Source: Nitrospira sp. bin75
GTDB lineage: Bacteria; Nitrospirota; Nitrospiria; Nitrospirales; UBA8639
Assembly (NCBI GenBank): GCA_002238765.1
Contig: MPMZ01000026.1
Span: 1-39,593 of the forward strand
Direction: 5' to 3'
DNA length: 39,593 bases
Program-made: the position numbers and the translations under genes
Shown here: one piece after another, positions 24,947-32,945 of the stretch
Position numbering within the stretch: the first letter of the stretch is position 1
Layout of the letters: every line of letters begins with the position of its first letter
The notes under the pieces: generated by a model
What the model was told of the DNA's origin: nothing
Database searches by the model: none
Seen by the model: only the letters and a program-made list of their open reading frames with translations

Positions 24947-24968
24947 AGCCGCTTCACAGGGGGGAACG

Positions 24969-26141
24969 ATGGCCACACTCAATGCGCTGAAAATCAAATC
25001 GCTCAAGAAACCCGGATGGTATTCGGACATGCCGACCTTGTATCTTCGGGTTGCCGAGGGCGGGTCGCGGCAATGGGTGCAACGGCTGGTCGTTCGGGGC
25101 CGGCGGGTGGACATGGGCTTGGGCGGGTTTCCCCTGACGAGTCTGGCCGACGCGAGGGAACGCGCCTTTCACAATCGGCGGGTGGCGAGACAGGGGGGTG
25201 ATCCGCGGGCCGAACGCAAACGGCGGGAACAGACCCCGACGTTTGCGGAGGCAGTAGAAACCGTCATCGCCTTGCATGCGCCCAATTGGAAAGATGGAGG
25301 TCGCACCGCGCAGACGTGGCGGTCGTCACTGCGGGATTACGCCGTGCCGGCTCTTGGGGATCGCCTGGTGTCGGAGATTACCCAACGGGACGTGGCGCAC
25401 GTGGTCGAGGCCATTTGGAACGAGAAACGCGAAACCGCGCTCAAATTGAAAAGCCGCCTTCGGATCATTATGCAGTGGGCCATGGCCAAGAACTACCGCG
25501 AGACCAATCCCGTCGATGTCGTCAACATCATGCTGCCGAAGAGTGAGCGGGAGCAGCGACATCATGACAGCGTGCCGTATGAAAAGGTTGGGGCGGTGCT
25601 GGAACAGATTCGCGGGGCGAGGACGCACCCGACCACGAAGTTGGCGTTTGAATTTTTGATCCTGACGGCGACCTGCTCATCCGAAACGAGGTGGGCCCGG
25701 TGGGAAGAAATTGATCGGGACAAACGGGTGTGGGTGATTCCTCCGTCACGAATGAAAACGGCCCACGAGTTTAGCATCCCCCTGTCGTCCCGGGCCCTGG
25801 ACATTGTGGAGGAAGTCGCAGCCTACCAGATAAACGCGTTGCTCTTTCCCAGTGTCCGGCAGGGTGTCATGTCGGGAACGACCTTGACGAAATTGTGCAA
25901 GAACCTTCAGATCGGCGGGACGCCTCATGGGTTCCGCAGTACGTTCAGAACATGGGCTGAAGAACAAACGAATGTGGACTTTGCCGTCAAAGAACTGTGC
26001 CTGGCTCACGCGGTGGGGTCTTCGGTTGAACGAGCGTACAATCGGACCACCTTGCTGGAGAAACGACGGCGATTGATGCAACAGTGGGCCGACTACGTCA
26101 CCGGTACCACACGTGCCGACGTGATCCCGTTGCACGGATGA
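24969..26141 (+). CDS. P4-type tyrosine integrase, catalytic Arg replaced by Cys
   Basis: The 390-residue product starts at ATG 24969 behind AGGGGGGAACG. It has an N-terminal DUF4102 domain (WYSDMPTLYLRVAEGGSRQW), a central SAM-like domain and a C-terminal catalytic domain. The active site shows H320-x-x-R323 (PHGFRSTFRTW), H347 (LAHAVG) and the nucleophile Y357 (ERAYNRT). The first catalytic Arg, normally in TA(A/T)RSGE, is Cys236 (TATCSSE, codon TGC at 25674-25676). One C-to-T change from CGC explains it. Strand cleavage should be lost, so the island is probably fixed unless another integrase helps. Confidence 0.9.
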   Translation: MATLNALKIKSLKKPGWYSDMPTLYLRVAEGGSRQWVQRLVVRGRRVDMGLGGFPLTSLADARERAFHNRRVARQGGDPRAERKRREQTPTFAEAVETVIALHAPNWKDGGRTAQTWRSSLRDYAVPALGDRLVSEITQRDVAHVVEAIWNEKRETALKLKSRLRIIMQWAMAKNYRETNPVDVVNIMLPKSEREQRHHDSVPYEKVGAVLEQIRGARTHPTTKLAFEFLILTATCSSETRWARWEEIDRDKRVWVIPPSRMKTAHEFSIPLSSRALDIVEEVAAYQINALLFPSVRQGVMSGTTLTKLCKNLQIGGTPHGFRSTFRTWAEEQTNVDFAVKELCLAHAVGSSVERAYNRTTLLEKRRRLMQQWADYVTGTTRADVIPLHG

Positions 26142-26251
26142 TGAACACGGACGTGCTTTCCTTCCCCCGGTTGATCGTCCCCTATCATCGGCAGGACGCG
26201 GGTCGGCTCAGGCAACTCATTGATTGGCTGAACGGGTTGCCGCAGGGTTGA
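26138..26251 (+). CDS. Small ORF overlapping the integrase stop
   Basis: A 37-codon frame starts at ATG 26138 within the integrase stop region (ATGATG). It reads FPRLIVPYHRQDAGRLRQ, then LIDWLNGLPQG. From memory, similar short reading frames with a 'VPYHRQDAGRLR...DWLN' pattern follow other P4-type integrases, so it may be a translated companion. No function is known. Confidence 0.4.
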   Translation: MMNTDVLSFPRLIVPYHRQDAGRLRQLIDWLNGLPQG

Positions 26252-26295
26252 GTTCCCAAGCCTCGGCCATGACAAAGGGCATGGAAATTGGCAAA

Positions 26296-27060
26296 TCAAG
26301 GTGAAAAACGGCGGGTCACGGCGGCTGCATGCGCGCGAATCCCGCCGTCCTTGTGGCGCGCCCAATCCTTCAGCAACTCCCGATACGAACAGGACCTGAA
26401 GATCACTTCATCGCCCTCCACGTCTCTGGCGAAGCGGGTGATCTCTTCCCTGTGCCTGGCCTTGTCGTTTTCATCGACCAGCCTGCCGTCTTTCGGCCAG
26501 ACGGTCGGCTCCGCATAGAGATAAAAAAGGATTGGAGTAAGTTTGCCTCCCCGGCGGTGGACCTCTGTCCGCAGGGCAAAGGCGTGCTTGACGAGTTGTG
26601 CCGCGTCAAGGAAGTCGTACAGACGCCCGTTTGCGCGGAGCGTGTCCCGTACGCCTTCGTAGCCTTTCATGTCATCCCCCCAGATCGGACGCCAATAGGC
26701 ATCGGAAAAGGAAGCTGACTTTTTGCTCCGGAACGGCTCGAACCGTTTGGACTCGATGCCGATGAGTGCTGACGGCGTTGTCACCAAACAATCCAGAACG
26801 GGATGGCGGCCCCCTGACCAGGGGAAGCGAACTTCCGCTTCGAGCGACAACGAACGGGCAGGCCATGTCACCCGGTCGCAATCCGGCAAGGGCGGTAAAT
26901 CCTGCGGCCGGTTGAGAAAAAATCCCAAGGCATTGGCGGCCAACGCGGCAGAGGATTCCGGGCTGTCGAACTTCCCGCTTGCGATCTCGTTGCCCGCCGC
27001 GGCATCGAATATCCGTTCGATCTCCGCACCCGGAACGCTGGGCAGCCACCTGTCGGTCAT
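26296..27060 (-). CDS. PD-(D/E)XK nuclease-like protein, second gene of a pair
   Basis: The 254-residue product starts at ATG 27060, 19 bases after the upstream gene's stop. A nuclease core is visible: E74/E76 (LSLEAEVRFPW), D90 (RHPVLDCLV), E103-S-K105 (IGIESKRFEPF) and Q155 (LDAAQLVKHAFALRTE). This is the alpha-D-ExK-Q order of restriction-type PD-(D/E)XK enzymes. The stretch SFSDAYWRPIWGDDMKGYEG looks like a conserved family block, but I cannot name the family with certainty. Its position beside a P4-type integrase is typical of anti-phage cargo. Confidence 0.7.
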   Translation of the reverse strand: MTDRWLPSVPGAEIERIFDAAAGNEIASGKFDSPESSAALAANALGFFLNRPQDLPPLPDCDRVTWPARSLSLEAEVRFPWSGGRHPVLDCLVTTPSALIGIESKRFEPFRSKKSASFSDAYWRPIWGDDMKGYEGVRDTLRANGRLYDFLDAAQLVKHAFALRTEVHRRGGKLTPILFYLYAEPTVWPKDGRLVDENDKARHREEITRFARDVEGDEVIFRSCSYRELLKDWARHKDGGIRAHAAAVTRRFSP

Positions 27061-27079
27061 ATTTGTCGTTTCCCTGTGA

Positions 27080-27865
27080 CTAGGGCCAAACCTGAGTCAG
27101 ATTGTCGAACGCAGAGCGGATTTCCTTGCCCTCGGGCGTCAAACTCGGAGCACCGCATTTCTGTTTGACTTCTCCTCCGTCTGCAAACGGTATTTGGAAC
27201 CCATCTGGAAAAGCCAGTGCCTTCAATGACATCGTCAATGTTCCGCCCGTTTTGGAACCGGCAAACCTGTTAAGGTCCTTACTTATCCGCGCAAAGCGAC
27301 CCCCCTCGTTATAGCCGTTGTAGAACCGACGAGACGCCACGACTTCCAGCGAGACATGACTGGCATTCATCTTTATCAAAGATGTTGCCGGGAAATTCAA
27401 TTGCCCTTTGCGGACCAGACAAAAAATGTATGTGGCACCGTATCCAAGAATCTGCTTGAGTGCGGAAATCGGGTCGTTACTTTCCCATTTCGGTTGGTCG
27501 TCACTATCCCATTTCAACTCGACCAGGCGCGCAAATTTGTTTGCTTTGTCCCAGTGAACAAGATCGACGCAGCTTTTCTTATTGACGGCTTTGGAGTCTT
27601 GCCTGCTCATCGAAGAATCGGTAATTCCCGAGGCGACCGGACATTGGTTGAACCACTCAGGCATGTGCCCCCTTGCCGCCAACATAGCCACGGCTTTCTC
27701 AAGCAATGTTTCAGAAGATACATTATGAGAAGAAATGTCGCATGCGCGCCGAAGCTCCCAAAGTTTTTTGGATGTAGAGCAAGGATTGGGGCAATTCGCT
27801 TCCATCTGATTGTAGATCTTCTCTATGTCATCCATTTGTTTGGTACCATCGAATAGACTGTTCAT
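27080..27865 (-). CDS. PD-(D/E)XK nuclease-like protein, first gene of a pair
   Basis: The 261-residue product starts at ATG 27865 behind GAGGAGATTCGGTT. A nuclease-like core is visible: E52/E56 (SSETLLEKAVAML), D101 (SCVDLVHWDK), E116-L-K118 (ARLVELKWDS) and Q138 (ALKQILGYGATYIF). The N-terminal part is helical with clustered cysteines (NCPNPCS). There is no recognised family name. It is followed at 19 bases by a second nuclease-like gene, so the two may act as a unit. A role in defence or in island maintenance is inferred only from fold motifs and place. Confidence 0.6.
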   Translation of the reverse strand: MNSLFDGTKQMDDIEKIYNQMEANCPNPCSTSKKLWELRRACDISSHNVSSETLLEKAVAMLAARGHMPEWFNQCPVASGITDSSMSRQDSKAVNKKSCVDLVHWDKANKFARLVELKWDSDDQPKWESNDPISALKQILGYGATYIFCLVRKGQLNFPATSLIKMNASHVSLEVVASRRFYNGYNEGGRFARISKDLNRFAGSKTGGTLTMSLKALAFPDGFQIPFADGGEVKQKCGAPSLTPEGKEIRSAFDNLTQVWP

Positions 27866-27999
27866 AACCGAATCTCCTCGTAAAACCGCTTCCTTATGAC
27901 GAACAGGGGCTGTGTTTTTCCGTCTGCTCTATGCACGTACCATCCTTTTCACACCCTTCGCATTGTGGCTGAGGCACCCTTGGGATGCCCGCGGGTCGT

Positions 28000-28689
28000 T
28001 CATTCTCGGAATCGTCCTCGTCCGCCTGCAGCCTTGAGCAGCTTGACGATCCCTGTGTGGCTCTTCATTGCTGCCAGATCTAGGGCCGTCGCACCGCCTA
28101 AATCGGTCTTGGCGTTGATCGCCGCCCCAGCGGTTAGAAGGGCCTTGACGATCTCGGTGTGGCCCTTTAGTGCGGCTGTGTGGAGGGCTGTGGTGCCGAT
28201 TTCATCATCCTTGGCATTGACCATTGCGCCGCCAGCCAAGAGGGCCTTCACGGTCTCGGTGTGGCCCTCGATTGTGGCAAAATGTAGAGCCGTAATGCCG
28301 TTTTGAGCCTTCGCGTTGACCGCCGCGCCAACGGCTAAGAGTCGCTTGACCTCGGCGGTGTGGCCCTTCAGTGCGGCCCAGTGGAGAGCCGTAGCGCCGT
28401 CTTTATTCTTGGCGGTGCCTACCGCACCAGGGGCCACTGCCTTGACGGTGTCCGTGTGACCTCCTTTTGCGGCCTCGTGTAGGGCCGTGGTGCCTTTGTT
28501 CGTCGCGGCATTGACCTCTGCTCTTGCGCCCAGGAGGGCCTTGACGATCTCAGTGTGGCCCTTGCGTGTGGCCAAGTTTAGGGCCGTGTTGCCATTGTTC
28601 GTCTTGGCGTTGACCGCTGCTCCTGCAGCCAGAAGTACCTTGACGATTTCAGTTTGATCATTGAGGGAGGCTATATGGAGGGTCGTCAT
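28000..28689 (-). CDS. Ankyrin-repeat protein, C-terminal part of a broken gene
   Basis: This 229-residue frame holds seven ankyrin repeats of 33 residues, with GNTALNLATRKGHTEIVKAL as a typical unit, and ends LLKAAGGRGRFRE. Its apparent ATG at 28689 is an internal codon of the original gene: without the 71-bp duplication at 28724-28794 it continues in frame from the 28686-30476 gene. It has no signal peptide or good binding site of its own, so it is probably not made unless the duplication is lost. The 134-base gap 27866-27999 contains no gene. Confidence 0.7.
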   Translation of the reverse strand: MTTLHIASLNDQTEIVKVLLAAGAAVNAKTNNGNTALNLATRKGHTEIVKALLGARAEVNAATNKGTTALHEAAKGGHTDTVKAVAPGAVGTAKNKDGATALHWAALKGHTAEVKRLLAVGAAVNAKAQNGITALHFATIEGHTETVKALLAGGAMVNAKDDEIGTTALHTAALKGHTEIVKALLTAGAAINAKTDLGGATALDLAAMKSHTGIVKLLKAAGGRGRFRE

Positions 28690-30476
28690 GCTGGCTTGAT
28701 CCTCCGTGGCATTGATCGCCGCCCCGGCAGCCAGGAGTACCTTGACGGTTTCGTTGTGCCGATTGATGATTGATGATCATTGCCGTATCCATGTCCGGCA
28801 GCCAGGAGTACCTTGACGGTTTCGTTGTGCCCCTTGGTTGAGGCGAAGTGGAGGGCCGTCCAGCCTTTGTTCGTCTTGGCGTCGACCGCCGCGCCAGCAT
28901 CCACAAGCGCCTTAACGATCTGGGTGTGGCCATCGAGTACCGTCACATGTAGGGCTGTGCTCCCATCTTGAGCCTTGGCATTAACCGCCGCGGCGGCGGC
29001 TAGGAGTACATGGACGGTCTCTGTGTTACCCTTTTGTGCGGCTGCGTGGAGGGCCGTCCGGCCGTTTTGATCCTCGGCATTGACCGCTGCCCCTGCTGCT
29101 AGAAGGGCCTTGACGATCTCACTGTGCCCTTTCTGTGCCCCTATGTTTAGGGCCGTCATGCTGGCTTGATTCTCTGTGGCATTGACCGCCGCGCCGCCAG
29201 CCAGGAGTGCCTGGACAGTCTCTGTATGACCCTCAAGTACGGCTATATGTAGAGCCGTCCAGCCGACATCATTCTTGGCGTTAACCGCCGCGCCGCCGGT
29301 CAGGAGCCGCTTGACCTCAGCGGTGTGACCTCTTCCTGCGGCTGTGTGTAGGACCGTCCAGCCGACAGCAGCTTTGTCCGTGACTTCTTCTGTGTCATTC
29401 AGGTCTGCGTGACCGTCATTCCTCTTGACGTTAGCCTCTGCCCCGGCGGCTAGGAGTGCCTTGACGATCTCAGTGTGGCCCTTGCGTGTGGCCAAGTTTA
29501 GGGCCGTGTTGCCTTTTTTATCCTTGGCGTTGACATCCGCGCCCGCTTCCAAGAGGGCCTTGAGGATCTTGGGGTGGCCATCAAATGCGGCCATATGTAG
29601 GGCTGTCCTGCCGTCTTTGTATTTGGTGTTGACCTCTGCCCCGGCGGCTAGGAGGGCCTTGACGATCTCGGTGTGGCCCCTCAGTAGGGCCAAGTCTAGG
29701 GCCGTGATGCCATTGTTCGTCTTGGCGTTGACCTCCAACCCGGCCTCCAGGAGGGCCTTGACGGTCTCGGTGCGGCCCATGAGTACGGGCGTGTGTAGGG
29801 CCGTGCTGCTGATCGCCGCGCCAGCGGCTAGGAGCACCTTGACGATTTCGGTGCGGCCATCAAATATGGCCAAATTTAGGGCTGTCCTGCCGTCTTTATC
29901 CTTGGCGTTGATCTCTGCTCTGGCGTCCAAGAGGGCTTTGACGATTTCGGTGCGTTCCATGAGTGCGATCGGGTGTAGGACCGAGTGTAGGGCCGTTCTG
30001 CCGTCTTTATCTTTGGCGTTGATTTCTGCTCCGGCGTCCAAGAGGGTTTTGACGATTTCGGTGCGGCCCATGAGTGCGGCCACATGTAGGGCCGAGTGTA
30101 GGGCCGTTCTACCGTCTTTATCCTTGGCGTTGACCTCTGCTCCAGCGTCCAGGAGGGCCTTGACGATCTCAGTGTGGTCATTGAATGCGCCCGTGTGTAG
30201 GGCCGAGTGTAGGGCCGTTCTACCGTCTTTATCTTTCGTGTTGACTGCCGCCCCGGCATCCAAGAGGGCTTTGACGTCGCTTACGCCTGCAGCCACATGT
30301 AGGGCCGTCTCACCGTGTTTATTCTTAGCGTTGACCTCTGCCCCGTCGGCCAAGAGTGCCTTGACGGTCTTGGTTTCGCCAAAGAATGCGGCCCAGTGTA
30401 GGTCACCGCCTAACGCCGAACTGGTGCTGGCAAGGATCATGATGACGACTACCGTATGTGTGAGGAAGTTTTTCAT
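28686..30476 (-). CDS. Secreted ankyrin-repeat protein, N-terminal part of a broken gene
   Basis: The 596-residue product starts at ATG 30476 behind AAGGAGA. A signal peptide (MKNFLTHTVVVIMILASTSS, cleaved near ALGG) is followed by about sixteen ankyrin repeats with the usual G-TALHxAAxxGHxEIVKALLxAGAxVNAK pattern. The last repeat passes into a 71-bp duplication after VKVLLAAG, and the frame then shifts and stops at 28686. Removing one copy joins it to the next frame for a protein of about 801 residues with some 23 repeats. The signal suggests a periplasmic or secreted binding protein. Confidence 0.85.
   Translation of the reverse strand: MKNFLTHTVVVIMILASTSSALGGDLHWAAFFGETKTVKALLADGAEVNAKNKHGETALHVAAGVSDVKALLDAGAAVNTKDKDGRTALHSALHTGAFNDHTEIVKALLDAGAEVNAKDKDGRTALHSALHVAALMGRTEIVKTLLDAGAEINAKDKDGRTALHSVLHPIALMERTEIVKALLDARAEINAKDKDGRTALNLAIFDGRTEIVKVLLAAGAAISSTALHTPVLMGRTETVKALLEAGLEVNAKTNNGITALDLALLRGHTEIVKALLAAGAEVNTKYKDGRTALHMAAFDGHPKILKALLEAGADVNAKDKKGNTALNLATRKGHTEIVKALLAAGAEANVKRNDGHADLNDTEEVTDKAAVGWTVLHTAAGRGHTAEVKRLLTGGAAVNAKNDVGWTALHIAVLEGHTETVQALLAGGAAVNATENQASMTALNIGAQKGHSEIVKALLAAGAAVNAEDQNGRTALHAAAQKGNTETVHVLLAAAAAVNAKAQDGSTALHVTVLDGHTQIVKALVDAGAAVDAKTNKGWTALHFASTKGHNETVKVLLAAGHGYGNDHQSSIGTTKPSRYSWLPGRRSMPRRIKPA
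28724..28831. repeat. 71-bp duplication with 37-bp direct repeats in the ankyrin gene
   Basis: An identical 37-base segment beginning CCGGCAGCCAGGAGTACC stands at 28724-28760 and 28795-28831. The 34 bases between them (GATTGATGATTGATGATC...) do not fit the ankyrin code. A shift of 71 bases breaks the frame; loss of one repeat plus the spacer restores it exactly. Confidence 0.9.
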
Positions 30477-30519
30477 GCGGTCTCCTTGGTCTCGACGCTA
30501 CGCTTGCGTACCGAGACGG

Positions 30520-30966
30520 TCATGGTCTTGCGGGCCTGGCGGCTTTCAAGAGTTTGACTATGGCGGTGTCCCCTCGCATGACGGCAAGGGATAGGGCCGT
30601 CCAGCCGTGGTTATCTTTGGCCTCGACATTTGCACCGGCGTCGAGGAGCGCTTTGACGATGGCGTAGTGGCCAATCATTGCGGCATTCAGCAGGGCTGTG
30701 CCGTCGGTGTTATCCTTGGTTTCGACATTCGCGCCGGCCTCCAGCAGTGCCTTGACGACGGCAGGGTGGCCCTCCATTGCAGCTATGTGTAAGGCCGTCC
30801 AACCGTGGTGCTCCTTGGCGTCGACATCCGCCCCGGCTTCCAGGAGTGCCTTGACGATCTCGGTGTGGCCCTCTTGTGCGGCCATGTGGAGACCACCGCC
30901 CAACGCCAGACTGGTGGTGGCAAGGATCATGATGACGATTACCGTGTGTGTGAGGAAGAATTTCAT
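30520..30966 (-). CDS. Small secreted ankyrin-repeat protein
   Basis: The 148-residue product starts at ATG 30966 behind AAAGGAGACAAC. The signal peptide MKFFLTHTVIVIMILATTSL is nearly the same as that of the large ankyrin gene downstream, and the upstream sequence (GTCTCGACC...) is also shared, so the two are recent paralogues. Four repeats follow: GHTEIVKALLEAGADVDAK, HPAVVKALLEAGANVETK, HYAIVKALLDAGANVEAK and a last half repeat ending LLKAARPARP. It is likely in the periplasm and binds a protein partner. It lies 43 bases upstream of the large ankyrin gene. Confidence 0.85.
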   Translation of the reverse strand: MKFFLTHTVIVIMILATTSLALGGGLHMAAQEGHTEIVKALLEAGADVDAKEHHGWTALHIAAMEGHPAVVKALLEAGANVETKDNTDGTALLNAAMIGHYAIVKALLDAGANVEAKDNHGWTALSLAVMRGDTAIVKLLKAARPARP

Positions 30967-31034
30967 GTTGTCTCCTTTCGTACGGTCTCGACCCTACGCT
31001 CACGGGCTTGGCGACGGCTACCGCATGGCGGCTT

Positions 31035-31603
31035 TCAAAAATCAGTGGCCTCGTTATATGTGGAGAGGTTGGGTAGCTTAAGCCAAAGAATTTTGTCGAG
31101 CCATTTGTTCCTGGCGGCTTGCAGATCGAGAAGCGGCGCAATAGCAAGTACAGAGGCGTCATCGGGCTCATTGGAAACGGAAAAGACTGTTCCGGTATAA
31201 TCCTGACCGTTGTCATCCATTCGGATAGTGACCTGCCATCCAGCCCTCATGGACCCAATGAATCTCTTTGTCACATCCAGTACCGTACCGATACGACCAA
31301 CCGCCTCCTCATAGGTAGGCTGGCCATACTGGCCCCTGCCACCCTTGAAGGACTGGTATCCAAATTTTCGCAACCCTTTGGATCGAGGAAGAAAAATGAA
31401 CTTCTCGCCTGGCCAGCACGTAATCGGCCTGAACGTAAACCCACTCTTCGGACAAGGCTTGGACTCATCTGGCTGAGGCGCATCTGGCTCAATTCCTATC
31501 GAGCCACCCCGTATGAAGGGATTCGGCTCCTCGGCCGCAGAGAAAAAGCTCCAAGCACGTTTACACAAAAGAGCGCAAAAACGAGAATGGAAACGTATTG
31601 CAC
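31035..31603 (-). pseudogene. Exported hypothetical protein with a frameshift
   Basis: The start is probably GTG 31603 behind AAAGGGAA, giving the signal peptide VQYVSILVFALFCVNVLGAF. The frame then fails. One extra base in the A5/T5 run at 31543-31547 would lead into the long frame SAAEEPNPFIRGGSIGIEPD that ends at 31035. That body (about 165 residues) has the pattern KSGFTFRPITCWPGEKFIFLP and VTKRFIGSMRAGWQVTIRMDD. No family was recognised. The break could be a true mutation or a sequencing error in the homopolymer. Confidence 0.6.
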
Positions 31604-31649
31604 GAAAGTTCCCTTTCTTGCCACGTAAACAGTATTTAATGCGAAATCG

Positions 31650-31811
31650 TTATGGCTTGATCCGAGGGTTCGCATCCCGCTCTCTCTTTTCAAAATCGCA
31701 GTCTGGATTCGTCTTGTGCCGCACAAAACCTAGACCTGCATGATCTTCTGTAAGATCATCATTACACCTTGGGCAGACATAGTTGTTTTTTTCAGCAGTT
31801 GAAGTCTTCAT
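31650..31811 (-). CDS. Small zinc-finger-like protein
   Basis: The 53-residue product starts at ATG 31811 behind GGGAGGAGAAACAGAC, a strong site. It has CPRC at residues 13-16 and then 'GLGFVRHKTNPDCDFEKRERD', giving a CxxC...H...C pattern that can bind one zinc ion. Small proteins with the same 'GFVRH..NP.C.FE.G.RD' text occur widely as unnamed ORFs, as far as I recall. No function is known. Confidence 0.65.
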   Translation of the reverse strand: MKTSTAEKNNYVCPRCNDDLTEDHAGLGFVRHKTNPDCDFEKRERDANPRIKP

Positions 31812-31922
31812 GTCTGTTTCTCCTCCCTGGTGCGACGGAATAATGTGAGATTCGATACACCAATCCTGGTTGATGGTTAGGGCGCTTCGTAACCAATGTG
31901 TGGTAGAAACAACGCATGATTC

Positions 31923-32113
31923 TGGACCTGCCCCCGAAGTTGGTTCGGCTTCTATGCGACCGTTCTGGCCTCGTGAGCTTGGCGCGCGAAGGCCCTCGGC
32001 GTCAAATTGCCGAGCGCTGAGTGCGGCCGAGCAGTATGATCGTCGTGCCTCCAACTTTCGATTCGGTCTCTGGCGTCGTGCATCGATAAGAACCAGGAGG
32101 CATTCAAGCACTC
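31923..32113 (-). pseudogene. IS3-family transposase (orfB) 3' remnant with its terminal repeat
   Basis: A 53-residue frame reads ECLNASWFLSMHDARDRIE, WRHDDHTARPHSALGNLTP and RAFA, the very C-terminal end of an IS3-type DDE transposase with 'NxxRPHSALGxxTPxxFA'. Its stop lies at 31952, and 9-29 bases beyond it is TGGACCTGCCCCCGAAGTTGG at 31923-31943, like an IS3 inverted end. Everything upstream of residue E1 is gone. The remainder of 31812-31922 holds nothing. Confidence 0.8.
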
Positions 32114-32166
32114 GGCCAGCGCCCAAAGAAATGGACGACGCAGAGCGTCAAATTGTTCGCGGCGCA

Positions 32167-32487
32167 GACTCGCTTCCCCAAGCGAGTCAGGCCAGCAGAT
32201 CAGCCCCAGCTGATCGGCGGCCGGTGCGGTTCCCGTGCATCGACAGAGGCGACGGGAACGAGCCCGACACCCTCGGCCCCAGACGAGGTGACGGGCGACC
32301 GCAAGACCAACGGATCTGTCCCCAGACAGAGCCGAAGTGAGGCCGAGCCCCAGCGATGCCTCACTGGTTGGTCGGCTGCGCTGTCGCGGCGCACGGGAGT
32401 GAGCCGTGACCAACCCCTGGAGGCCAGCCGCGTTCAGCGGCGGGAGGGTGGGCGAATGCACAGCCTCTCCGGGGGTTGGTCACGGCT
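32167..32487. repeat. Chain of GC-rich hairpins with CCCC loops
   Basis: Perfect stems follow one another: GACTCGCTT (32167) around CCCC, GATCAGC (32198) around CCCA, GTTCCCGT (32229-32259), CCTCG (32271-32288), TCTGT (32315-32330) and AGTGAGGC (32336-32365). A 16-bp perfect pair AGCCGTGACCAACCCC (32402-32417) with 32472-32487 forms a long arm, and GGTTGGTC at 32366 can compete for it. No coding frame here has credible composition. It may be a folded RNA or a repeat cluster. Confidence 0.6.
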
Positions 32488-32522
32488 GGCGACCCCTCGC
32501 AACAGCCGGGACAGCGCAGCGG

Positions 32523-32843
32523 GGTGAATGGCCTAGGTCCGCCGCGTCCAGCGGGGGGCATGGGACCAGAGGGGGGCACCCCCTGGGCGGGGCCTGGCGC
32601 TCCCAGGCCACGCCGGTGAATTGGCCCAAAAGCCGCGTCCAGCGGCGCGTTTGGCCAAGAGGCGTAGCCTCCGCAGGGGGCCGGCGTTCCCGGCACCCTG
32701 CCGGGCCCGGGCCCCCCGAGGCCCGGCCGGTGAATTGGCCCAAAAGCCGCGTCCGGCGGCGCGTTGGGCCAAGAGGCGTAGCCCCCGCGGGGGGCCGGCG
32801 TCCCCGGCCCCCTGCCGTGCCCGGACACGGGCCGGTCCCGCGA
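32523..32843. repeat. GC-rich tandem repeat, three units of about 92-115 bases
   Basis: Units start with GGTGAATtGGCC at 32523, 32615 and 32729. The last two share GGCCCAAAAGCCGCGTCC, then GCGGCGCGTT and GGCCAAGAGGCGTAGCC. Each holds a TTGGCC...GGCCAA stem with a CCGC/GCGG inner stem. Open frames across it are low-complexity in every frame and are not accepted as genes. Its origin is unknown. Confidence 0.7.
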
Positions 32844-32909
32844 CCGGCGACGGAGTGTAGCCGGTCGATGTACCGCCGCATTCACCGGTGAAGTCACCAC
32901 TGACACGTG

Positions 32910-32945
32910 ACAGGGGTAGATACAGGGGTGAATACAGAGGTAGAA
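32910..32945. repeat. Three 12-bp direct repeats
   Basis: ACAGGGGTAGAT, ACAGGGGTGAAT and ACAGAGGTAGAA stand head to tail just right of the tandem array. They may be protein-binding iterons or a short expansion. The following bases to 33065 show no gene. Confidence 0.55.

Noticed and set aside
28000-30476. Possible CRISPR or tandem DNA repeat array
   Set aside because: The ~99-base periodicity is the 33-residue ankyrin code, with codon-level variation and intact frames; there are no constant repeats with unique spacers.
31870-32340. 156-codon plus-strand frame over the IS3 relic and hairpins
   Set aside because: It is antisense to a recognisable IS3 transposase end and then runs through hairpins.
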